From NCBI GenBank assembly GCA_035911135.1, contig JAMHWD010000042.1, positions 7,622 to 71,621 on the forward strand: a DNA stretch of 64,000 nucleotides, read 5' to 3'. Origin of the DNA: JAMHWD01 sp035911135 (lineage in GTDB: Bacteria > Pseudomonadota > Alphaproteobacteria > Micavibrionales > Micavibrionaceae). Both the position numbers and the translations under genes were made by a program. Positions 27,667 through 35,394 of the stretch are shown piece by piece. The stretch's first letter is position 1. Each line of letters begins with the position of its first letter. The notes below the pieces were generated by a model. The model saw only the letters and a list, made by a program, of their open reading frames with translations. It was not told where the DNA came from and ran no database searches.

Positions 27667-27956
27667 TAAAAAAGGGTATCATACAAATCTATCCATTCCG
27701 GATTCATTTTTTCAACCAGATCAATTTTCCAGTTTCTTTTCCAGTTTTTAAGTTTTCTTTCACGCTCGGCTGCGGCCCATTTATCTGTATGGTGCTCATA
27801 GTAAACAAGATTGGTCAGATTGTATTTTGAGCTAAACCCTTCAATGGTTTTATTTTTATGCTGATAAATGCGTTTTCGCAAATCATGGGTAATGCCTGTG
27901 TATAAAACCCCATGCTTTTTGTTTGTGATAATGTAGATGTAGTGGTCTTCATACAT
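27666..27956 (-). CDS. GIY-YIG nuclease family protein (UPF0213-like)
   Basis: A 96-residue single-domain GIY-YIG protein. The first motif is YIYIITNKKHGVLYTGIT (YIY at 6-8, YTG at 19-21), followed by the catalytic-type Arg27 (LRKRI) and the metal-ligand Glu64 (AAERERKLK). The family includes small stand-alone proteins such as YhbQ, proposed to cut branched or nicked DNA. It has no extra DNA-binding domain beyond a basic C-terminal helix (KNWKRNWK). It sits between inverted hairpin repeats inside the nadA-nadC spacer, which suggests a repeat-associated function. Confidence 0.9.
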   Translation of the reverse strand: MYEDHYIYIITNKKHGVLYTGITHDLRKRIYQHKNKTIEGFSSKYNLTNLVYYEHHTDKWAAAERERKLKNWKRNWKIDLVEKMNPEWIDLYDTLF

Positions 27957-27970
27957 TTGTGATCACTACA

Positions 27971-27994
27971 GATCCTGACTTTCGTCAGGATGCA
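27971..27994 (-). repeat. Right inverted hairpin of the GIY-YIG element
   Basis: Exact reverse complement of 27643-27666, again forming a TCCTGAC/GTCAGGA stem with a four-base loop. It lies 14 bases upstream of the GIY-YIG start codon and 11 bases downstream of the nadA stop. Confidence 0.9.
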
Positions 27995-28005
27995 TAATCG
28001 TTGGC

Positions 28006-29016
28006 CTAGCTCAGCTCCAGCATCCGTTCAACGGCTTTGCGGGCGCGGGCGGATATCGCAGGGTCCACAAAAATTTCCGGCGTTTCGGTTTGCAGGGAAT
28101 GCAGAATTTTCGGCAATGTGATGCGCTTCATATGCGGGCACATCTGGCACATGCCGACCATTTCCGTACCCGGATTATTGGCCGCGATATTATGGCCCAT
28201 GGAACATTCGGTCATAAGGATCGCCTTGGTGGGTTTATGCGTCTTGATGTAATCATCCATCTGCGCGGTTGATCCGGCGTAATCGGATTCTTCCAGCACA
28301 TCGGGCGGGCATTCAGGATGGGCAAGGATTACGGCGTCTTTATGCTGTATGCGCAGGTTTTTGACATCCTCGCCGCTGAAGCGTTCATGGACGATACAGC
28401 TGCCGTCCCAGATGATGATTTTGACATTTGTTTCTTTCGCCACATTGGCCGCCAGGAATTTATCCGGTGTCATGATGACAGTATCATGCCCCTGCGCGCC
28501 AAGGCCATTGACGATTTTAAGCGCATTGGAGGAGGTGCAGCACACATCGCTCTCGGCCTTTACTTCAGCGGAAGTGTTCACATAGGAAACAACCGGAACG
28601 CCGGGATATTGTTCTTTTAATTTGCGGACATCCGCGCCGGTGATGGATTCAGCCAGACTGCATCCGGCCAGAAGATCAGGCATCAGGATTTTTTTATCGG
28701 GGCAGAGAATCTTGGATGTCTCAGCCATGAAATGCACGCCGCACTGGACGATGATATTGGCGCTGGTTTTGGCAGCTTCCTGCGCGAGCTTCAGGGAATC
28801 GCCCACGATATCGCCCACGCCATAGAAAATATCCGGCGTCATATAGTTATGCGCGAGGATCACCGCGTTTTTTTCAGCCTTGAGACGGTTGATTTCATAT
28901 ATATAAGGGGCCAGCGTTTCCCAGTGTTCGCGGCTGTATTGCGGCGAGAGCTTGGCGTAAAACCCTTCGGTGGCTTTGGCGACTTCGGGGGTGTATTGCA
29001 TTTTGGCGGCTTGCAT
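28006..29016 (-). CDS. nadA: Quinolinate synthase
   Basis: Makes quinolinate from iminoaspartate and dihydroxyacetone phosphate using an oxygen-sensitive 4Fe-4S cluster. Conserved segments are AEKNAVILAHNYMTPDIF, CGVHFMAETSKIL, YVNTSAEVKAESDVCCTSSNA, HPECPPDVLEESDYAGSTAQM and CQMCPHMKR, which hold the cluster cysteines. The length (336 residues) is typical. It is the first gene of a minus-strand run continuing through the GIY-YIG element to nadC. It is transcribed divergently from rarA. Confidence 0.96.
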   Translation of the reverse strand: MQAAKMQYTPEVAKATEGFYAKLSPQYSREHWETLAPYIYEINRLKAEKNAVILAHNYMTPDIFYGVGDIVGDSLKLAQEAAKTSANIIVQCGVHFMAETSKILCPDKKILMPDLLAGCSLAESITGADVRKLKEQYPGVPVVSYVNTSAEVKAESDVCCTSSNALKIVNGLGAQGHDTVIMTPDKFLAANVAKETNVKIIIWDGSCIVHERFSGEDVKNLRIQHKDAVILAHPECPPDVLEESDYAGSTAQMDDYIKTHKPTKAILMTECSMGHNIAANNPGTEMVGMCQMCPHMKRITLPKILHSLQTETPEIFVDPAISARARKAVERMLELS

Positions 29017-29093
29017 GGTTTTGTTCTTACAATGTTCACATTATCCTAGTGAATGAGGTATCTTTCATATACGGATGGTCAAGGTCAAGGAAA

Positions 29094-30455
29094 ATGGCAG
29101 AATTATTTGATATAGAGCCTGAAAATTCGGATAAAAACCGTCCGCTGGCTGATCGGTTGCGGCCCCGGCTATTGGCGGATGTGGCCGGGCAGGCGCATTT
29201 GATCGGCCCCGGCAAGCCGCTGAGCCGCATGATTGAGGCCGGCCGTATCAGCTCGGTTATCTTCTGGGGGCCGCCGGGATGCGGGAAAACGACGCTGGCC
29301 CGGATTCTGGCCCAGCATACCGATCAGTATTTTGAGCAGATATCGGCGATATTCTCCGGCGTGGCCGATTTAAAGCGTGTCTTTGAGGGCGCAAAGATGC
29401 GGAAGCGTAACGGGCAGGGGACATTGCTGTTTGTTGATGAAATTCACCGTTTTAACAAATCCCAGCAGGATGCCTTTCTGCCCGTGATGGAGGATGGCAC
29501 GATCACGCTGATCGGCGCGACCACGGAAAATCCATCATTCGAGCTGAACGCGGCATTATTATCCCGCGCGCAAGTGTTGGTGCTTAAACGCTTGGAAGAA
29601 GAGGCGCTGGAGGAATTGCTGGAAAAGGCCGAGGAAGAAGCGGGCCGCGCATTGCCGCTGGAGCTTGAGGCACGGGAGCTGATGAAAACACTGGCCGATG
29701 GGGATGGGCGCTATCTGCTGGGCATGGCGGAGCAGGTTTTTTCTTCTGTGCCTTTCCCGCGAAAGCGGGAATCTGGAGATCATGAAGATAACAGGTCCCC
29801 GCTTGCGCGGGGAACGCAAAATTTAAATTCTGAAGGCTTGCTGGAAATCATCCAGCGCCGCGCCCCGATCTACGATAAGGGCGATGACGCGCATTTTAAT
29901 CTGATCTCTTCTTTTCACAAATCCTTGCGGGCTTCGGATGCCGATGCGGCGCTGTATTGGATGGCGCGGATGCTGGCCGGCGGGGAGAGGCCGGAATATA
30001 TTTTGCGCCGGATGCTTTGCGTGGCCTCTGAAGATATCTCAAATGCCGATCCCCAAGCCCTGCAGGTTGCCTTGAACGCTTGGCAGGCCTATGAACGTCT
30101 GGGGTTGCCGGAGGGCGAGCTGGCCATGGCGCAGGCCTGTACTTATCTGGCGACTGCCCCCAAATCCAATGCCAGCTATATGGCGTTATCGCAGGCCAAG
30201 GCGCTGGCCGCGCAGACCGGATCATTAATGCCGCCGCGCCATGCCATGAACGCGCCGACCAAGCTTATGAAGGCGCAGGGCTATCATCAGGGTTACATAT
30301 ACGATCACGATACGCCGGAAGGGTTTTCAGGCCTTAGTTATTTTCCAGATGACATCGGGCGCAGAAATTTCTATAACCCAGTAGAGCGCGGGTTTGAGCG
30401 CGAGATAAAAAAACGTCTCGAATACTGGGATAATTTGCGGAGGAAAAAAGAATGA
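29094..30455 (+). CDS. rarA: Replication-associated recombination protein A (MgsA/RarA ATPase)
   Basis: AAA+ clamp-loader-like ATPase acting at stalled replication forks. Walker A is WGPPGCGKTT, Walker B is LFVDEIHRFN, sensor 1 is GATTENPSFELN, and the C-terminal tetramerisation part has QRRAPIYDKGDDAHFNLISSFHKSLR and the late PNPVERGFE-like YNPVERGFE. ATG 29094 follows AAGGAAA and is preferred to an in-frame start at 29049, giving 453 residues. About 23 residues near 219-241, starting PFPRKRES, come from an inserted palindromic repeat in the lid region. The frame stays open through it. Confidence 0.95.
   Translation: MAELFDIEPENSDKNRPLADRLRPRLLADVAGQAHLIGPGKPLSRMIEAGRISSVIFWGPPGCGKTTLARILAQHTDQYFEQISAIFSGVADLKRVFEGAKMRKRNGQGTLLFVDEIHRFNKSQQDAFLPVMEDGTITLIGATTENPSFELNAALLSRAQVLVLKRLEEEALEELLEKAEEEAGRALPLELEARELMKTLADGDGRYLLGMAEQVFSSVPFPRKRESGDHEDNRSPLARGTQNLNSEGLLEIIQRRAPIYDKGDDAHFNLISSFHKSLRASDADAALYWMARMLAGGERPEYILRRMLCVASEDISNADPQALQVALNAWQAYERLGLPEGELAMAQACTYLATAPKSNASYMALSQAKALAAQTGSLMPPRHAMNAPTKLMKAQGYHQGYIYDHDTPEGFSGLSYFPDDIGRRNFYNPVERGFEREIKKRLEYWDNLRRKKE
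29748..29817. repeat. Palindromic repeat inserted in frame within rarA, copy 3 (degenerate)
   Basis: Two hairpins, TTCCCGC-gaaa-GCGGGAA followed by TCTGGA, and TCCCCGC-ttgc-GCGGGGA, stand about 25 bases apart. This is the same two-hairpin layout as the intergenic copies but with worn ends (the GTCAT and ATGAC termini are lost). It is translated within rarA as a hydrophilic loop beginning PFPRKRES and ending SPLARG, between the conserved DGDGRYLLGMAEQVF and LLEIIQRRAPIYDKG. Confidence 0.85.
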
Positions 30456-30958
30456 CGGCCCATAAAAAACCAAACGGCGAATATGCCGCGGATACTTTAA
30501 AGGAATTGCGTAAGGTTGCTGGCGGGAAAGATATGACGGTTATGGCCCAGTTGACCGCGCTGACCGAAGGGCTGTATGAGCGTTTTGGCAAGACTGCCGC
30601 CGATAGAGAGGCGCGGACGCCGGAAGTGGATTGGCGCTGGGCTGATTTGCTGGATCTGATGTATTACTTTGATGAGGATGCCAATCGCGACAAGCCTGTC
30701 CATGCGCGGGTTGGTATGCCTGATGCCGATCCGCTGACACTGATTAATCGCCTGCAGGACGAGGGGTTTATTAACAAAAAGGACGGTAATGCCCTGCGCC
30801 GTAAATTCAATGATCAGGTCAAGGCGCTTACGGGGCGGGAACTGAACAATGTACAGGTGGCGGAATTACGCAGGCTTTTGCTTGATTTTGATGTGGGCCA
30901 GACATTGCGCCCTGCTGAGGAAAAGCGGGAAGCGCCGGAGACGCCGGGTCAGGGCTGA
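30452..30958 (+). CDS. Hypothetical protein, 168 aa
   Basis: The product is not recognised. It is a soluble, charged protein (KELRKVAGGKDMTVMAQLTALTEGLYERFGKTAADRE) with several predicted helices and no signal or membrane segment. The C-terminal tail (RPAEEKREAPETPGQG) is likely disordered. Its ATG overlaps the rarA stop by four bases (ATGA) after a GAGGAAAAAAG ribosome site, so it is translated with rarA. Its end overlaps the convergent EamA gene by ten bases. Confidence 0.65.
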   Translation: MTAHKKPNGEYAADTLKELRKVAGGKDMTVMAQLTALTEGLYERFGKTAADREARTPEVDWRWADLLDLMYYFDEDANRDKPVHARVGMPDADPLTLINRLQDEGFINKKDGNALRRKFNDQVKALTGRELNNVQVAELRRLLLDFDVGQTLRPAEEKREAPETPGQG

Positions 30959-31833
30959 TCAGGTATTTTTGACATTTTCCTGTCGCTATAGATGACGTAC
31001 ATGCCGCTGGCGATGATAACGGTGCTGCCCAGCAGCATCCATTCATCCGGAATATCGCTGAAAAGCAGGAACCCAAATAGAAGCCCCCAGATCATCTCGG
31101 TATAAAGAAACGGCGTAACGAGGGCGGCCTGCGCGGTGCGAAAGGCCAGTGAGACGCACAGCACGCCAGAGGCAATCAATCCACCGCAGAGCGCAAAAAA
31201 CGGCGCGTGTTCAAATGCGATAGGCTTGAAATCAAACGCGATCAGCGGAAGGCTTAAGGCGAATGTGCCGATCAGGGTCATGAAGGCGACGATGAAGGGG
31301 CTGGCTTCTTTCAGCTCGCGCGAGAGCGTGAAAAAAACAGCGACCAGAAATGCCGCCGCAAGGGGCAAAAGCAGCGCTGGCTGGAAGCTTTCAGGCGAGG
31401 GCTGGAGGACGATCAGAACGCCGATAAACCCTGTAATGATCGCCGCCCAGCGCGATAATCCGACGCGCTCGCCATAGAAAATAATCGCCAGCAATACGGC
31501 AAAAAACGGCTTGGCAAAGATCATGGCGTAGATATCGGCCAGCGACATGAAGGTAAAGCAATAAATCAGGATTATATTGATGGTGATATTCAAAATGGAC
31601 CGAATAATGTGAAATCCCCATTCGCGCCGGTTGGAAATCCCACGCCAGCCGCCCAGCTGCCGGGAAATGCATAGCAGGATCAGGGCGGCGATGGCGGCCT
31701 CGAACCCGGCGATCTGCGGGCCCGGATAATGCGGCGATATCCATTTGGCGGATATATCGGCAAAGGCAAAAGAAGTATAGCCGGCCATGGCCAGCAGCAT
31801 TCCCTTTTGATTTATCGTCAGATTTGTGGGCAT
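30949..31833 (-). CDS. EamA/DMT-superfamily transporter
   Basis: A 294-residue inner-membrane protein with ten membrane segments in two EamA repeats. The first repeat runs from AMAGYTSFAFADISAKWIS to ITGFIGVLIVLQPSP, the second from LPLAAAFLVAVFFTLSREL to GSTVIIASGMYVIYSDRK. Relatives export amino acids or metabolites, or move nucleotide sugars; the substrate here cannot be inferred. ATG 31833 is chosen over the TTG at 31845. It is transcribed divergently from crcB. Confidence 0.88.
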   Translation of the reverse strand: MPTNLTINQKGMLLAMAGYTSFAFADISAKWISPHYPGPQIAGFEAAIAALILLCISRQLGGWRGISNRREWGFHIIRSILNITINIILIYCFTFMSLADIYAMIFAKPFFAVLLAIIFYGERVGLSRWAAIITGFIGVLIVLQPSPESFQPALLLPLAAAFLVAVFFTLSRELKEASPFIVAFMTLIGTFALSLPLIAFDFKPIAFEHAPFFALCGGLIASGVLCVSLAFRTAQAALVTPFLYTEMIWGLLFGFLLFSDIPDEWMLLGSTVIIASGMYVIYSDRKMSKIPDQP

Positions 31834-31888
31834 AATCAGGCTCAACTTTTATCCTGTTTCTCAAATTTCAGGAAGATGGAAAAATAAG

Positions 31889-32272
31889 ATGATAGCCACT
31901 TATGCGGCCATAGGCGCGGGCGGGGCGATTGGCGCGATGCTGCGCCACGGGATGAATGAGGGCGTACTGCGCGTTCTGGGCAGCGGATTTCCTTATGGAA
32001 TACTGGCGGTTAATATTCTGGGCGCCTTTGCCATGGGGGTTGTGATTGCCCTTTTTGCCCAGCTCTGGGAGCCGCCATCCTATATTAAATCGTTTGTAAC
32101 GACAGGCATTCTGGGCGGGTTTACGACATTTTCGGCTTTCTCGTTGGATGCTGTCCTGCTCTGGGAGCGCGGCGAGACGCTTGGCGCGATTATATATGTG
32201 GCCCTTTCGGTGGGATTGTCCATTGCCGGGCTGTTGTTGGGATTGTCATTGGTGCGCGGAGTATTCGCATGA
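31889..32272 (+). CDS. crcB: Fluoride ion exporter CrcB/Fluc
   Basis: A 127-residue, four-segment membrane protein that exports fluoride as a dual-topology dimer. The family motifs GAGGAIGAMLRHG, NILGAFAMGVV and TGILGGFTTFSAFSLD (the Phe box) are all present. The start at 31889 follows AGGAAGATGG. I looked for a fluoride riboswitch in the 55 bases upstream and did not find one. The rluC start overlaps the crcB stop by four bases, so the two form an operon. Confidence 0.93.
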   Translation: MIATYAAIGAGGAIGAMLRHGMNEGVLRVLGSGFPYGILAVNILGAFAMGVVIALFAQLWEPPSYIKSFVTTGILGGFTTFSAFSLDAVLLWERGETLGAIIYVALSVGLSIAGLLLGLSLVRGVFA

Positions 32273-33261
32273 GCGCGGTCAGGATTTTAAATGTTTCCGA
32301 AGATGATTCCGGCCAGCGCCTTGACCGCTGGATCAAGAAATACGCCCCCGATCTGCCGTATGTCCTTGTGCAGAAATTGATGCGAAAAGGGCAGATCCGT
32401 GTGGATGGGAAACGCGCCAAGCCGGATCAGAAGCTGGAGGCCGGGCAGGAAGTGCGCCTGCCGCCTTACGAGGGGATGCGCCCGCGCGAGGAAAAGAAGA
32501 TTACAGCCGCCGATATCGCCTTTATCAAATCCCTCGTGATTTATGATGATGGTGACATTATCGCCATTAACAAGCCTTATGATCTGGCGGTGCAGGGCGG
32601 CACGAATACATACCGCCATGTGGATGGGTTGCTGGAAGGCCTCGCCAATGAGGAGGGCGTGAAGCCGAAACTTGTTCATCGCCTCGATAAGGATACCAGT
32701 GGAATTTTGCTGCTGGCGCGTTCAACGAAAATTGCCCGCGAGATGGGCGATATGTTCAAGGGACGTGATCTGAAAAAGATATATTGGGCCCTGATCTCGC
32801 CCGCACCCTCCATTTACGAAGGCACGATCCGCGCCCCCATCGCCAAGGCCAGCGGCAGCAATAAGGAACGTATGGTGGTCGATGAGGAGGAGGGTAAATA
32901 TTCCCTCACCGATTACAGCATTATAGATACGGCCGGAACGGATGTCGCCTTTGCCGCTTTCTGGCCGCGCACAGGAAGGACGCATCAGATCAGGGTCCAT
33001 TCGGAATTTATGGGAAGCCCGATATTGGGCGATCCGAAATATGCCTATCGCGATATCCAGCACGAGCATGAGATTATTGATCTGGAGAGCCTCGATCTGG
33101 CCAAAAGGCTTCATTTGCACGCAAGGCGCATTATTTTCCGCCACCCCATCAAGCGCACCAAGGTTGATATCACAGCCCCGCTGCCTGAAGATTTGCAGAA
33201 AAGCTGGAAAGCGCTGGGGTTTGATCCTTCCTACAAGAAGGACCCGTTTGGCGAACAATAG
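32269..33261 (+). CDS. rluC: 23S rRNA pseudouridine synthase (RluC/RluD family)
   Basis: Isomerises uridine to pseudouridine in 23S rRNA. The N-terminal S4 RNA-binding domain is SGQRLDRWIKKYAPDLPYVLVQKLMRKGQIRVDGK, and the catalytic domain carries the family motif VHRLDKDTSGILLLARS with the active Asp, then FWPRTGRTHQIRVH. The 330-residue length and S4 domain separate it from RsuA-type enzymes. RluC is likelier than RluD because of the strictly C-type neighbourhood seen in alphaproteobacteria, but that split is an inference. Confidence 0.9.
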   Translation: MSAVRILNVSEDDSGQRLDRWIKKYAPDLPYVLVQKLMRKGQIRVDGKRAKPDQKLEAGQEVRLPPYEGMRPREEKKITAADIAFIKSLVIYDDGDIIAINKPYDLAVQGGTNTYRHVDGLLEGLANEEGVKPKLVHRLDKDTSGILLLARSTKIAREMGDMFKGRDLKKIYWALISPAPSIYEGTIRAPIAKASGSNKERMVVDEEEGKYSLTDYSIIDTAGTDVAFAAFWPRTGRTHQIRVHSEFMGSPILGDPKYAYRDIQHEHEIIDLESLDLAKRLHLHARRIIFRHPIKRTKVDITAPLPEDLQKSWKALGFDPSYKKDPFGEQ

Positions 33262-33323
33262 CTTGATCGGGGCCGTACGGCGTTTATAATTGCTCCAGCG
33301 CTAATTATTGTAGGATCAAGGTC

Positions 33324-34673
33324 ATGGCGGAGAAAGCCGAAAAGGGAAGCTGGTTGTCATTCTGGGCAAAGCTTGCCTTTCTTCTGATTGTTTTTATTGC
33401 CGTGATTTTATCGGTCCTGAATGCCTTGGGCGGTAACAGCGATGTGCTCAAAAGCTCGCTCGAGCAATATCTCTCCGGCGCGCTGCGCGGCAACGCCAAG
33501 ATTGAAAAACTGCACCAGATGACATTCTTCCCTTATATGAGCATTGATGCCGAAGGGGTAACGGTGAGCGACCCGAAAAATGAGCGCCGCATTATCTTTA
33601 GCGCCGGGCGCATGCAGATGGCCATGGGATTTTGGGATATGACCTTTTCCACTGGTAAGATCAAGACGTTCAATGTTGAGAAATTGCGCGCCATGCCGGG
33701 TGTTTTTGTGCAACCCGGTCTTACAGTGGGGAGCGCCGCGATTATAGACGAGGGCGATCAGGCCTATATCCGCGCGGAAGGCAAGATTGGCGCGGAGCCG
33801 TTCAAGATGGGTATTACCACCGATACATATGGCAGCGGAAAATCCAAAACATACCGCATGGGCATCAAGCGTGATGTAAAAATAAAAATCGGCGATATCG
33901 AATTGGATGGCATTGTTGATGCTGCGGATCCTGAAAATTATATCCTGCAGGATTTCTCGCTCAAGCATGACACGCTTGTCATCAAGGGCGGCGCGGATAT
34001 CTTCGCCGGCAGCGGCGGGCGCATCAAGATCAAGGGCGATTTTATCCTGCCGGGCGGCAGCCATATCAAGCCCGATATCCTGTTTGAACATCCGGAAAAC
34101 AAATTGCCGCGCGCGGCGGGCGCCATCATGATTGAAGGGGCAAAGGCTGCTGATTTTACCGATGCCGCGCCTTATAAGGCGCTTTGGGATTCTCTGGCCC
34201 GTGTCACGCAAGGCGGCGGTGAATCTAGCGCAAAGGCCAAGACATTTGGCTGGACCGGGGATTTTGAAATCATGGCCGGACCCGGCGAATTGCCGCAAAG
34301 CTTTTTAGGGCAAGGTATGAATGAAAAGCTGATCCCCGCCATGATACCGGGCGAGGCGGGCCGCGTGGATATTCTGGCAGTGAATTGCCTGCGTTTTGAT
34401 CTGAGCGTCTCGCGCCGCGTTCTGGAGGGCGCGGATATTTTTGTTGATACCAAGGATTTTATCGCGGGCGGCGCAGGGTCTTATGCCGTGGATGAAGACA
34501 GGCTGGAGGCCTCGCTCGTTCCCAAAATGAAAAATGCGGGGACCGATGCCATGGCTGTGAAGATCTCTGGCCCCTGGAAAGCCTATGAGGTTGACCCTGT
34601 TTCCGCCGATCCAAAGCTGGTGCCCAAGGGTTCTTGCGCGGATATGAATTTCTCGCCTCTGGATGCGCCATGA
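33324..34673 (+). CDS. AsmA-like membrane-anchored protein
   Basis: A 449-residue protein with one N-terminal membrane segment (LAFLLIVFIAVILSVLNAL) and a large periplasmic part. The beginning after the anchor (LEQYLSGALRGNAKIEKLHQMTFFPYMSIDAEGVTVSDP) resembles the AsmA N-terminus, where a Chorein-like beta groove starts. AsmA-family proteins are implicated in phospholipid transport to the outer membrane. It is short for the family. Its stop overlaps the ATP12 start by four bases (ATGA). Confidence 0.65.
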   Translation: MAEKAEKGSWLSFWAKLAFLLIVFIAVILSVLNALGGNSDVLKSSLEQYLSGALRGNAKIEKLHQMTFFPYMSIDAEGVTVSDPKNERRIIFSAGRMQMAMGFWDMTFSTGKIKTFNVEKLRAMPGVFVQPGLTVGSAAIIDEGDQAYIRAEGKIGAEPFKMGITTDTYGSGKSKTYRMGIKRDVKIKIGDIELDGIVDAADPENYILQDFSLKHDTLVIKGGADIFAGSGGRIKIKGDFILPGGSHIKPDILFEHPENKLPRAAGAIMIEGAKAADFTDAAPYKALWDSLARVTQGGGESSAKAKTFGWTGDFEIMAGPGELPQSFLGQGMNEKLIPAMIPGEAGRVDILAVNCLRFDLSVSRRVLEGADIFVDTKDFIAGGAGSYAVDEDRLEASLVPKMKNAGTDAMAVKISGPWKAYEVDPVSADPKLVPKGSCADMNFSPLDAP

Positions 34674-35377
34674 AGCGTTTTTACAAGGATGTAACCGCGG
34701 TGCCTGCAGAGACGGGCGGGTTTCGCATCTGCCTTGACGGGCGGCCTGTGAAGACGCCGGGCCGTGTTGATATGATCTGCCCAGATGTGCGGATCGCAGA
34801 AATTGTATCGGCAGAATGGCGGGCGCAGGATAAAACCATTGACCCCCAAACCATGCCGGCGACGCAATTGATCAACACCATGGTTGATAAATTTCCGGGT
34901 CATCGAGATGAAATGACCGCGCAGGTGTTGAAATTTATGGATACGGATTTGATCTGTTACACGGCCGATGGGCCGGAAGATCTTGCGCGGATACAAGATA
35001 AGTTATGGGGCGGCGCGCGAGATTGGTTTGAGGGGCGCTATGGCGTGAGCCTGAAGACAACAACGGATTTAAAGGCGATCCGGCAGGAAGCTGTTGTTCA
35101 CAAGGCGGTGGCTGAGGATATTGCGGCGCTTAAGGACGTCGAGTTTATCGTGTTTCAGAGCCTTGTGCCGGTATGCGGTTCGGTTATTTTGTCGCTGGGT
35201 TTTGTGCATGGCTATCTGGATACCCCTGCCATGCTGGCTGCGATTTTTGCCGAGGAAGATTATCAGGCCACCGTGACGCGGGCCGATCTTTATGGCGAAG
35301 ATCCCATGATCATGAAGAAAAAGACAGCGCTGCGGCGCGATATGGATGCGGCCAAAGCCTTGCTTTCTGGCGCATAA
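34670..35377 (+). CDS. ATP12-family F1-ATPase assembly chaperone
   Basis: A 235-residue ATP12 (PF07542) chaperone that binds the F1 alpha subunit during ATP synthase assembly. It is found in mitochondria and alphaproteobacteria, which supports the taxonomic placement. Recognisable pieces are MKRFYKDVTAVPAETGGFRICLDGRPVKTPGR, AEWRAQDKTIDPQTMPATQLINTMVD and the C-terminal GYLDTPAMLAAIFAEEDYQ. ATG 34670 overlaps the previous stop by four bases. It precedes the ABC exporter gene by 17 bases. Confidence 0.92.
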   Translation: MKRFYKDVTAVPAETGGFRICLDGRPVKTPGRVDMICPDVRIAEIVSAEWRAQDKTIDPQTMPATQLINTMVDKFPGHRDEMTAQVLKFMDTDLICYTADGPEDLARIQDKLWGGARDWFEGRYGVSLKTTTDLKAIRQEAVVHKAVAEDIAALKDVEFIVFQSLVPVCGSVILSLGFVHGYLDTPAMLAAIFAEEDYQATVTRADLYGEDPMIMKKKTALRRDMDAAKALLSGA

Positions 35378-35394
35378 GGCGTATTTTAGGCTCT

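Larger units (their letters stand above)
27643..27994 (-). mobile_element. Putative small element: GIY-YIG gene bounded by 24-bp inverted hairpins
   Basis: The 352-base block is delimited by perfect 24-base inverted repeats and contains a single gene, oriented like the surrounding nad operon. It occupies nearly the whole nadA-nadC spacer. The layout equals that of the short repeats at 4541, 7847 and 52170, with the gene in place of the short spacer between the two hairpins. I infer a selfish, nuclease-carrying repeat element. No target-site duplication is evident, and movement is not demonstrated. Confidence 0.5.

Noticed and set aside
31834..31888. Fluoride riboswitch in front of crcB
   Set aside because: The short leader lacks the conserved fluoride-aptamer pattern.
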